Origin: Alkalihalobacillus sp. BA299
Lineage (GTDB): Bacteria > Bacillota > Bacilli > Bacillales > Bacillaceae_F
Reading direction: 5' to 3'
Assembly (NCBI RefSeq): GCF_017745675.1
Contig: NZ_JAFLJM010000003.1
Coordinates: 248,001 to 312,000, forward strand
DNA length: 64,000 nt
Below, one piece after another: positions 46,090 through 53,345 of the stretch. A program made the position numbers and the translations under genes. The notes beneath the pieces were generated by a model. That model searched no databases. It was not told the origin of the DNA and saw only the letters and a program-made list of their open reading frames with translations. Position 1 is the first letter of the stretch. Each line of letters opens with the position of its first letter.

Positions 46090-47544
46090 CTAATCTTCCT
46101 CCTTTTTCGTTTTCTTTTGTCTTAATTCTTCCATCATTTTTTCAAATCTTTCTTTTTCCTGGGCATATTTAGGATCCGGACGCTGTAATTCTTTATCTTT
46201 CATGTCTGTTGACTTTTGTTCCTGTTCTTTTAATAACCATTTTGGTAATGTTTCTTTACGTTCAGATGATTTCCTTGGTCGTCCTTTTGCTTTTGGTGTA
46301 TTGTCTAATTTTCCTTGCTGATAGGTCGTATTTTTTTGGTACTCTTGTTTCGCTAATTCCATTGCTTGCTTTACTGTTTTTATATTCTTCCTTGACCAAT
46401 GTCCTGCTATTTTATCAATTAATGACTTCGTTAATTTCATATCATTTCGTATCATTACGGAATCAATCAGTACATTAACAACACCCGGCGTCAATTGATA
46501 GTCCAAAAGCAAGCTTTCGATTATTTTCACGTCAGCCAATGGAACTTTAGCTCCCTCTGATCGACTTTCTAATAAATCTAGTGGTGACGTCGTTTCATAT
46601 AAAACAATCATTTTTTCTTCGTCCGATTGAGGCTCCTTTCCAACCATTTCTCGGTGTTCGATTGGTTGGGTTTTTAATCCAAGGGTTGGCGGTTCATTTC
46701 CATATTCAATTTTATACCACTCTTGTGCCCGTTTTCTTAATTCTTCAATATTCAATTGATCATCATGAAGAAGGGCTTGCTGAATTAACCGGCTCATTTC
46801 TAGTGGCTGAATACGATAAACAAATGCAAGACGAATAATAACCTTTCGAATTTCTATTGTAAGCAATTGTTTCGCATTAATAAATGTCGCCAGGTCGGAT
46901 TCTAATAATTGGAAATCAAATGAACTGTCCGCAAACATCAAATCATTCGTTGATTCTCGTTGAACGACTTCTTTACTCGAATCTATTTCTAACGCATTAA
47001 TTAACTCTGTTTGATGATGAGTAGCAATCTCAGAGTGAGCCAAAGAAGTAAATACCTCATCGAAACCATAAGTTACTTCTTCATAGCCTTCATGGTCTAA
47101 CTTATCAATTAAAAAACGTTCTCTGATTTGACGGTACTTTGTCTTCCCTAAACGATTATATAGATAAACACTTAAAACGTCATTTGTAAAAAATGCCTGT
47201 GGTGACATCGGAGACTGAAGCTCATACAAATAAGTTGAGGTGTCTTCGGTCTTCTTTTTGAAAGTTTTTAATAATCCAATTGCTTCTAACTTTTTCCGTT
47301 CTTGATAAAGTTGAGGTAACGGTAAATCCATACTAATCATTAATTGTCGATGTGTCGCCTCAGCACTCCAATAAATATCATCTTCCAATTCACTCCATAG
47401 CGTCATATATAAGCTATAAGCCACTGCTCCGATCAGTGGTTGATATAATAAAATCAATACTCTTTGATCCTGAATAGTTAATTGATCTTTTGCTCTAATC
47501 ATATACCGATCTACTGGCAAAAGTTCTTTCCAATGCCATTCCAT
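46090..47544 (-). CDS. dnaB: Replication initiation and membrane attachment protein DnaB
   Basis: 484-residue Gram-positive DnaB (helicase co-loader, not the helicase). The N-terminal DDBH1 domain includes VDRYMIRAKDQLTIQDQRVL then LYQPLIGAVAYSLYMTLW. The C-terminal DnaB/DnaD-like DDBH2 domain lies around residues 310-400 (LLDYQLTPGVVNVLIDSVM, KIAGHWSRKNIKTVKQAM). The tail is highly charged. It works with DnaD and DnaI in helicase loading and oriC attachment. The ATG giving MEWHWKE follows TAGGTGG. It is the first gene of dnaB-dnaI. Confidence 0.94.
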   Translation of the reverse strand: MEWHWKELLPVDRYMIRAKDQLTIQDQRVLILLYQPLIGAVAYSLYMTLWSELEDDIYWSAEATHRQLMISMDLPLPQLYQERKKLEAIGLLKTFKKKTEDTSTYLYELQSPMSPQAFFTNDVLSVYLYNRLGKTKYRQIRERFLIDKLDHEGYEEVTYGFDEVFTSLAHSEIATHHQTELINALEIDSSKEVVQRESTNDLMFADSSFDFQLLESDLATFINAKQLLTIEIRKVIIRLAFVYRIQPLEMSRLIQQALLHDDQLNIEELRKRAQEWYKIEYGNEPPTLGLKTQPIEHREMVGKEPQSDEEKMIVLYETTSPLDLLESRSEGAKVPLADVKIIESLLLDYQLTPGVVNVLIDSVMIRNDMKLTKSLIDKIAGHWSRKNIKTVKQAMELAKQEYQKNTTYQQGKLDNTPKAKGRPRKSSERKETLPKWLLKEQEQKSTDMKDKELQRPDPKYAQEKERFEKMMEELRQKKTKKEED

Positions 47545-47640
47545 CCTTACCACCTAGCCTTACTCTGTTCTTCTGTAGAAAGTCATCATATTTAGCTACG
47601 AACGGCGACAAAAATAAGTTTTCTCATAGTATAAAGTGAA

Positions 47641-47672
47641 AAAGAGCTCTCAGCATTTTGCCTAAAGCTCAT
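47641..47672 (-). terminator. Terminator of nrdR
   Basis: GAGCT pairs with AGCTC across a 22-base A/T-rich loop with further weak pairing, then TTTTT on the minus strand. It lies 2 bases after the nrdR stop. Confidence 0.5.
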
Positions 47673-47673
47673 T

Positions 47674-48141
47674 TTATTTCTTCGTAGTATTTCGATCTAT
47701 GAGATCTTTTAATTCATCAATAAACACATTAATATCTTTAAATTGGCGATACACCGATGCGAACCGAACGTAAGCTACATCATCTACACTAGCTAAAATT
47801 CCCATCACCAATTCTCCGACGTCTCTGCTCTCGACTTCATTCATTCCTTTGCTGCGGAGCTCTCGTTCTACTTTTATAACAATTTCATTCAGCTGTTCTA
47901 AAGATACTGGTCGTTTTTCACAAGCGCGAATAAGACCCCTTAATATCTTTTCACGACTGAACTCTTGACGCGTTCCGTCTTTCTTTACAATAATAATTGG
48001 ATGTTCTTCTACCGTCTCAAAGGTAGTAAAGCGATAATTACATGCTTCACACTCTCTTCGTCTTCGAATTGACTTACCTTCGTGGCTCGGTCTAGAATCA
48101 AGAACTTTTGTTCCATTAAATTCACATGCTGGACAACGCAT
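47674..48141 (-). CDS. nrdR: Transcriptional repressor NrdR
   Basis: 155-residue repressor of ribonucleotide reductase genes. A zinc ribbon [17 protein letters not shown] ... [16 protein letters not shown] (two CxxC pairs) precedes an ATP-cone ([20 protein letters not shown] to [13 protein letters not shown]) that senses dATP/ATP. Upstream of dnaB-dnaI, as in B. subtilis, where the genes form a cluster. ATG follows GTGGAG. Confidence 0.97.
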   Translation of the reverse strand: MRCPACEFNGTKVLDSRPSHEGKSIRRRRECEACNYRFTTFETVEEHPIIIVKKDGTRQEFSREKILRGLIRACEKRPVSLEQLNEIVIKVERELRSKGMNEVESRDVGELVMGILASVDDVAYVRFASVYRQFKDINVFIDELKDLIDRNTTKK

Positions 48142-48177
48142 TTGGTATCAACTCCACTTTGTCTTGCATTTGGGTTA

Positions 48178-48218
48178 GAAAAGCGCAAGCGACCGCTCAT
48201 CGGCGCTGGAACTAGACA
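48178..48218. repeat. Minimal, internally deleted family A repeat
   Basis: GAAAAGCGCAAGCGACCG joins straight to CGGCGCTGGAACTAGACA: both ends of module A with about 110 bases of interior missing. It lies in the nrdR-speD gap (48.14-48.46 kb), which otherwise shows only A/T-rich sequence and a terminator. Confidence 0.8.
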
Positions 48219-48421
48219 TCTTCTGAACAATATACTACTTTAATAATAAATAAAAAATTAAAGAAAGACAAGAAATCGTTCACTCGATATGTAAGAAAAG
48301 TAGTTTTATTGTCCAAACTAGGAAGTTTTCTTCAATTATTTATCTTTATTGTTTGTCAAGATAAAGCTATTATTACCAGTCCCTATGCACAGCCTTAATG
48401 TTAGTTAAACGGGTAAAAAAA

Positions 48422-48456
48422 CCAAAAAGAGGTGGCTCAGGACCACCTCTTTTTAA
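48422..48456 (-). terminator. Terminator of speD
   Basis: AAAAAGAGGTGG pairs with CCACCTCTTTTT around a 7-base loop, just after the speD stop. Confidence 0.92.
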
Positions 48457-48460
48457 AACA

Positions 48461-48844
48461 TTACAATGCTTGAACTTTTGATTTTTCAACCTTGATAGGA
48501 CCCATTCCCCTTGGCACTTCAATTATTTCACTTGTTGTAGCCTGTAGTGCTTTAGATATATAATCTGAAGCTACATTCGGGTCGATTCGATCGCCACAAG
48601 TGTAAACATCGATACTTGCGTAACCATGTTCTGGAAAGCTGTGGATTGTTAAATGCGATTCTGAAATAATCACAACTCCACTAACACCATGTGGGGCAAA
48701 TTTATGAAAAGCTACTTCACGTACTTCTGCCCCCGATTCCAATGCAGCATCAACGAAAACTCTCTCAATAAAATTCATATCATTCAACTTCTCTACGTTA
48801 CATCCCCATAATTCAGCAATTACGTGACGACCCATAGTATCCAT
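48461..48844 (-). CDS. speD: S-adenosylmethionine decarboxylase proenzyme
   Basis: 127-residue pyruvoyl enzyme (B. subtilis SpeD 126) that decarboxylates SAM to provide the aminopropyl donor for spermidine. The self-cleavage site is in [18 protein letters not shown] (between Glu and Ser of SESH), with the conserved [10 protein letters not shown] and [11 protein letters not shown]. The ATG (MDTMGRHV) follows GGGGGA; an in-frame TTG seven codons upstream overlaps it. It is downstream of gapB, as in B. subtilis, but has its own promoter. Confidence 0.96.
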   Translation of the reverse strand: MDTMGRHVIAELWGCNVEKLNDMNFIERVFVDAALESGAEVREVAFHKFAPHGVSGVVIISESHLTIHSFPEHGYASIDVYTCGDRIDPNVASDYISKALQATTSEIIEVPRGMGPIKVEKSKVQAL

Positions 48845-48859
48845 AAGTTGAATCCCCCT

Positions 48860-48985
48860 TTTCAAAAAAATTCATGCCTTCGAAGCATGTAGGAATGTTA
48901 AGGTACCACGGGGGAAAGTTAGTCCAGAGAGGTCCTAACCCTTTGAGTAGCTAACTATTCCTGATTTGCTTATTTGAAGTTCACG
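48860..48985 (-). promoter_or_regulatory. Structured leader of speD, possible attenuator
   Basis: The leader can form CATGC-TTCGAAG-GCATG followed by AATTTTTTT (terminator-like, 48864-48889). Upstream of it, the segment CTAACT (complement of 915-922) can pair either with AGTTAG (951-956 region) or with GGTTAG (935-940 region). These pairings are mutually exclusive. I do not recognise a known riboswitch. Confidence 0.4.
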
Positions 48986-48991
48986 TGAATT

Positions 48992-49020
48992 AGTATACTT
49001 GTTTTATTTTGGATTTGCAA
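48992..49020 (-). promoter_or_regulatory. Sigma-A promoter of speD
   Basis: TTGCAA (49015-49020), 17-base spacer, TATACT (48992-48997) on the minus strand. It implies a leader of about 140 bases before speD. Confidence 0.78.
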
Positions 49021-49274
49021 TAATAATTTAACAAGTATATTCAACGATCTGCATTGTAATCTGATACGTGCTGCTGGATGCTTTAGGATACCTAGTGCCG
49101 TAACACATCTAGGGATACTTCATACAAGAAACGATAGTTCTCCTGCACGAAGTTACACTATATTGTTAACTCCTTCACTAGCCTATATTCAATTAATATA
49201 TACCATTTAAAGACATTATAAGGCCATGAGGCTAAACTTATCCTTTACCTCATTTTTAAAGTGCCTTAGAACCA

Positions 49275-49385
49275 TAAAAAAAGCTGCTTTAGCAATCTTC
49301 ATGTCCCCGCCCAACACCCTTTAGACTCAATAAAAGAGACTATAAAGAAGGTTTAGTCGGAAAACCGAAATGCATAAGGCAGCCT
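49275..49385 (-). other. Long-range stem after gapB, terminator or small RNA
   Basis: AGGCTGC (49379-49385) and GCAGCTT (49281-49287) can pair with one G-U, followed by seven T. The loop contains smaller hairpins (TCGG-TTTT-CCGA; GACTA with TAGTC) and a GGGCGGGG run. It begins 22 bases after the gapB stop. The remaining gap to the speD promoter (49.02-49.27 kb) shows no recognisable feature. Confidence 0.4.
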
Positions 49386-49406
49386 GTATTCTAGACTTTT
49401 TTAAGT

Positions 49407-50435
49407 TTAAACGTGAAGTTCAGCCCCTGTTACAATTTTTTTTGCAATAAGGTTTACAAGGTCGACTACTCGGCATGAATATCCCCACTCGTTATCATAC
49501 CAAGCAAGCACTTTTAATTGTCTTTCTCCTAATACCATCGTTGATAATCCATCAATAATCGAAGAATTTTCGTTACCATTAAAGTCTATTGATACAAGTG
49601 GTTCATCTGTATATCCTAAAATTCCTTTTAATTCATTATTCGCTGCTTTTCTTAATACATCATTTACCTCTTCAACCGTCACATCTTGCTTTAGCTGAAC
49701 AACAAAGTCAACTAAAGATACATTTGGTGTTGGAACACGTAATGCCATTCCGTTTAATTTTCCTGAAAGATTTGGTAAAACTTTCGCGATCGCTTTTGCT
49801 GCACCCGTCGAGGTTGGAATGATCGACTGCGCGCAAGCTCGAGCTCTACGTAGATCTTTGTGAGGATTATCTATGTTCTTTTGGTCGTTCGTGTATGAAT
49901 GAACAGTCGTCATCATTCCTGTTTCAATTCCAAACGCTTCATCAATCACTTTTGCTACAGGTGCTAAACAGTTTGTTGTACAAGAAGCATTAGATACAAC
50001 ATCATGCTTCTCATGAATGTAATCTTCTTCATTAACTCCCATAACAATGGTTACATCTTCTTCTTTACCAGGTGCTGTAATAACTACTTTCTTTGCTCCA
50101 GCTTCTATATGGTAGCCTGCAGTTTCCTTTGATTTAAACTTACCAGTTGCTTCAACAACGATATCTACATTTAATTCTTTCCATGGTAATTGTTTCGGAT
50201 CACGTGATTGTAAAAGCTTTACTACTTTTCCGTTAACAATCAATTCATTATCCCCAGCAATGACCTCTGCTTGGAATGGTCCATGGGTGCTGTCATATTT
50301 CACTAAATGAGCTAATGTTTCTGCAGGGTAACTTGCATTTACCGCTACAACATCTAATTTATCATCAAGAATTGCTTTTCGGAACACCATTCTCCCAATT
50401 CTTCCAAAGCCATTAATCGCTACTTTAACCTTCAT
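49407..50435 (-). CDS. gapB: Glyceraldehyde-3-phosphate dehydrogenase, gluconeogenic (GapB)
   Basis: 342-residue GAPDH. The Rossmann start VKVAINGFGRIGRMVFRKA and the catalytic cysteine in SNASCTTNCLAP are clear, as are MMTTVHSYTNDQ and WYDNEWGYSCRVVDL. It is closer to B. subtilis GapB than to GapA (for example RMVFRKAILDD and ASYPAETLAHLVKYDSTHG), implying an NADP-preferring enzyme used in gluconeogenesis. The ATG follows GAGGAG at 9 bases; the open frame extends 26 codons upstream over the promoter. Two CcpN-type boxes flank the promoter. Confidence 0.95.
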   Translation of the reverse strand: MKVKVAINGFGRIGRMVFRKAILDDKLDVVAVNASYPAETLAHLVKYDSTHGPFQAEVIAGDNELIVNGKVVKLLQSRDPKQLPWKELNVDIVVEATGKFKSKETAGYHIEAGAKKVVITAPGKEEDVTIVMGVNEEDYIHEKHDVVSNASCTTNCLAPVAKVIDEAFGIETGMMTTVHSYTNDQKNIDNPHKDLRRARACAQSIIPTSTGAAKAIAKVLPNLSGKLNGMALRVPTPNVSLVDFVVQLKQDVTVEEVNDVLRKAANNELKGILGYTDEPLVSIDFNGNENSSIIDGLSTMVLGERQLKVLAWYDNEWGYSCRVVDLVNLIAKKIVTGAELHV

Positions 50436-50460
50436 CACAAATAGCTCCTCTCCATTTATA

Positions 50461-50503
50461 TATGCTATACTAAATGTCATTTGATATGAATTAGTATAAC
50501 ATA
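50461..50503 (-). promoter_or_regulatory. gapB promoter with two CcpN-type boxes
   Basis: TATGCTATACT (50461-50471, plus strand) and TATGTTATACT (50493-50503, minus strand) both match the CcpN consensus TRTGHYATAYW exactly. The second contains an extended -10 box (TGTTATACT). CcpN represses gapB under glycolytic conditions in B. subtilis. Confidence 0.8.
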
Positions 50504-50602
50504 TAATATGCATTGTGAACTAATAATTTTAATAAAATGATCATAAATAATAATAATTAGGCAATTCAAACAATAAAACGTTACATCAATTAGTGGGAAT
50601 AA

Positions 50603-50875
50603 GAAAAGCGCAAGCGCCCGTTTAGCGGCGTATGGACTGGAGCCCCACCGTATGAGATAAAGGAAACACGGCGAGAGTCATCGAGACGATGTTGACTTAT
50701 CGTAAGGAGGGGGAGCGAAGTCCACTAGACGCTGGGCGCTGAAGCTAGACAAGAAAAGCGGAAGGTGTCTGCTTATCGGCGACAAGCGCTGGAGGACCAG
50801 CAATTAGTGTCTTGACTTTTAGACACGTTTGATGGACCGAAGCGACCTCGAGCCGATGACACCTGCAGCTAGACA
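50603..50875. repeat. Family A module followed by family B module
   Basis: Module A spans 50603-50751 and module B 50753-50875, joined by the usual AGCTAGACAAGAAAAGCG. They are followed by CATCCCGAAATTTAAACTTT and the coaE terminator. The block lies between the coaE terminator and the gapB promoter. Confidence 0.95.
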
Positions 50876-50900
50876 TCCCGAAATTTAAACTTTCTTATTC

Positions 50901-50947
50901 TTTAAGAAAAGCACTAGGATGTTCTTGCAAATCCTAGTGCTTTTCTT
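50901..50947 (-). terminator. Terminator of coaE
   Basis: AAGAAAAGCACTAGGAT pairs perfectly with ATCCTAGTGCTTTTCTT around a 10-base loop. Confidence 0.92.
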
Positions 50948-50992
50948 TACAAATAATATAGTCTTTTAATAATTATTGTTTTTAGTTATCCA

Positions 50993-51592
50993 TTAATGGT
51001 GAATAACCTTCCATTTTGTTAATACGTGCTTTAATTGTTTTTTTGTTTCTCCAATCGTACCATTATTGTTAATGACTTCATCTGCTAATTGAAGTTTATC
51101 TTTCAACGGCATTTGCGAACCGATTCGGCTTAATGCTTCTTCCTTTGTCGATTGATCTCGTTGCACTAACCTCTCTAATTGAATGTGTTCCTCAACATAC
51201 ACAAGAAGGACTTTATCCACCATATGCCTTAAATCACTTTCAAATAATAATGGTAAGTCATAAACAACGACACGATGTCCAGTAGCAAACAATTGATCTT
51301 TTGTTTCGACCATTCGCTTTCGTATAGCTGGATGAACAATTGCATTTAATTTTTGTCGTTCATTTTCATCATTAAAAATTATCTCTCCAAGCTTTTTTCG
51401 CGCAAGCGTTCCATCATCGTTTTGGATACGACTCCCAAAATGAGCAACAATTTGCTGATATGCATCTTCACCAGGTTCGACTACTTCTCTTGCAATCACA
51501 TCTGCATCAATAATGGGTATATCGAATGTAGAAATCAAGTTAGAAACGGTACTTTTTCCACTAGCAATTCCACCTGTTAAACCGATAATCAT
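50993..51592 (-). CDS. coaE: Dephospho-CoA kinase
   Basis: 199-residue kinase for the last step of coenzyme A synthesis. The P-loop is IGLTGGIASGKSTVSN at the N-terminus, followed by IDADVIAREVV, HPAIRKRM and the VYDLPLLFES substrate region. Typical length. It lies upstream of gapB, downstream of mutM-ytaF, as in B. subtilis. Start ATG after AAAGGAG. Confidence 0.96.
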   Translation of the reverse strand: MIIGLTGGIASGKSTVSNLISTFDIPIIDADVIAREVVEPGEDAYQQIVAHFGSRIQNDDGTLARKKLGEIIFNDENERQKLNAIVHPAIRKRMVETKDQLFATGHRVVVYDLPLLFESDLRHMVDKVLLVYVEEHIQLERLVQRDQSTKEEALSRIGSQMPLKDKLQLADEVINNNGTIGETKKQLKHVLTKWKVIHH

Positions 51593-51650
51593 CCTATGAA
51601 CTCCTTTACATTATCTGATCCCGGACTTTTTGAACTTCCCCTCTTATCTT

Positions 51651-51792
51651 GTTCAAAAAGGAGGACAAAAAGAGCCGAGAAGATTGAGGCGGCGCAGCTT
51701 CGAGCAACACAGTGTATGCATATAATACATGAGTAGCGCAGAAGCAAGCCAACGAAGAGATTCGACAGCTATTTTTCCCAGACTTTTTGAAC
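51651..51792. repeat. Family C repeat, short form
   Basis: A 142-bp element with ends GTTCAAAAAG and CTTTTTGAAC between coaE and ytaF. The segment GACTTTTTGAACTTCCCCT occurs just before it (51623-51641) and again at its right end, preceded by CCCG in one case and CCCA in the other, so end plus flank are duplicated. Confidence 0.9.
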
Positions 51793-51797
51793 TTCCC

Positions 51798-52448
51798 CTA
51801 AATTAAGCTCCATACACCTAGTATAATCAGTAATAACCCCGGAATAAACGAAAACTTTTTCATAATATACGTATCAGAATAGCGGTAACCGCTTTTCATT
51901 CCAAACGTAACGAAGGATGCACTCATTATTGCTACTGTAAGTGCCATTAACCAAGGTGAAAACCCTATGAGGGCAGCTCCGATTCCTGCTCCGAAAGCAT
52001 CGAGGGATAACGCGACGCCTAATAAAATAGCTTCTCTGCCTGTAATTGTTCCTGATTTATCAATGTCAGCTTCCATCGGCTTACGCAAAATTCGAATGAC
52101 TAAGCCAAGCATTTTAATTTCTAAATTAATTAAAATTTTATCATCGACCTTTTCCTTTTCTTCATCATAAGAGTTCTTTGCTGGTCGAAACACTTGATAA
52201 AGTGCCCACGCACCGATCAAGATTAAGATAATCCCCCCGAGTGCTTCTGCAAATTGCGGGGATAAGTATCGTTGAATCAAATTTCCAAATGTCATGGCGA
52301 TAAGAATCGAAGCTGCTGAACAGAAAGCAATAAAAAACAAGGACTTAAACGGTAACTTCATCTTCCGTAGTCCATAAGTTAGACCCACACCAAAACTATC
52401 TAAACTAACAGCTAAAGCTAATAGAAGTAATGAGAAGAATTCTACCAT
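51798..52448 (-). CDS. ytaF: Sporulation membrane protein YtaF (MntP-like)
   Basis: 216-residue membrane protein with six hydrophobic segments and the internal two-fold repeat of the MntP/YtaF family: LALAVSLDSFGVGLTYGLR and LLGVALSLDAFGAGIGAAL, each with a conserved aspartate. A central cytoplasmic loop is present. MntP is a manganese exporter; the YtaF substrate is unknown. The ATG (MVEFFSL) follows AAGGAG. Order polA-mutM-ytaF-coaE matches B. subtilis. Confidence 0.9.
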   Translation of the reverse strand: MVEFFSLLLLALAVSLDSFGVGLTYGLRKMKLPFKSLFFIAFCSAASILIAMTFGNLIQRYLSPQFAEALGGIILILIGAWALYQVFRPAKNSYDEEKEKVDDKILINLEIKMLGLVIRILRKPMEADIDKSGTITGREAILLGVALSLDAFGAGIGAALIGFSPWLMALTVAIMSASFVTFGMKSGYRYSDTYIMKKFSFIPGLLLIILGVWSLI

Positions 52449-52508
52449 GTAAAAAGCTCCTTCCATGACTGATAAGATAGTATATGGCAGGAGCCCATCC
52501 AACGTACT

Positions 52509-53333
52509 TTATTTTTGGCAATTCGGACAGTAGTGTGTTCCACGACCCCCAACGGCCGTTTTTTCAATCAGTGTACCGCATTCTCGACACGGCTCTCCTT
52601 TTCGACCATAGACAAAAAGAAATTGCTGAAACATTCCCATCTCACCTTGACCATTCACGTAGGATTTGATCGAACTCCCACCTTGTTCAATGGCTTGGCC
52701 TAATGTTTCAATAATTTTTCGATGTAGTAATGGCAACTCTTCTTCCTTGATGTCTTTAGCTAGTCGTTCAGGATGAATTCGTGCGTGAAAAAGAGCTTCA
52801 TCAACATAGATATTCCCTAAACCGACAACGATCTTTTGATCCAGAAGGGCTGTTTTTACCTTTCTGTTCGTTTTTGATAGCCCTACTTTTAAATGTTCAA
52901 TTGTAAATTCATCCGAAAAAGGTTCTAGTCCCAGATCCATTAAAGGTAATGAATGCTCTTCCTCTCCCTTGACAAATAAATGCATTGTTCCAAATTTACG
53001 AACATCTTGATAACGTAATTCGGTACCGTCAGAGAAATGAAAAATGACATGAACATGTTTGTTTCGCTCTTCCTCAGATTCAAACATTCCGTAACGACCT
53101 TCCATCCTTAAGTGGGAGACAAGGACGTAATCATCTAAAATAAATTTTAAAAACTTTCCACGTCTCCCCATCGAACGAATTGTTTGATTACGTAATAGTG
53201 CTTTAAAATGGTCGGCATCATCTGGCTTTTTTATCATTTTGGGCCATAAAATATCTACATCAATAATCGTTTTACCAATGACGAGATTTTCTAACGTTCG
53301 TTTGACCGTTTCCACTTCAGGTAATTCTGGCAT
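52509..53333 (-). CDS. mutM: Formamidopyrimidine-DNA glycosylase
   Basis: 274-residue bifunctional glycosylase/AP lyase that removes 8-oxoguanine and formamidopyrimidines. The N-terminus MPELPEVETV supplies the catalytic proline (after Met removal) and glutamate. RRGKFLKFIL provides the conserved lysine, and the H2TH region contains KTALLDQKIVVGLGNIYVDE. A C-terminal zinc finger (CRECGTLIEKTAVGGRGTHY then CPNC) ends the protein. The second ATG is used because the proline must follow the initiator. It lies 12 bases after polA. Confidence 0.97.
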   Translation of the reverse strand: MPELPEVETVKRTLENLVIGKTIIDVDILWPKMIKKPDDADHFKALLRNQTIRSMGRRGKFLKFILDDYVLVSHLRMEGRYGMFESEEERNKHVHVIFHFSDGTELRYQDVRKFGTMHLFVKGEEEHSLPLMDLGLEPFSDEFTIEHLKVGLSKTNRKVKTALLDQKIVVGLGNIYVDEALFHARIHPERLAKDIKEEELPLLHRKIIETLGQAIEQGGSSIKSYVNGQGEMGMFQQFLFVYGRKGEPCRECGTLIEKTAVGGRGTHYCPNCQK

Positions 53334-53345
53334 CATTCTTTCTCC

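Noticed and set aside
49589-49822. Frames antisense to gapB, polA, dnaB and other large genes
   Set aside because: They are shadows of strongly supported genes; none has a ribosome binding site or recognisable product.
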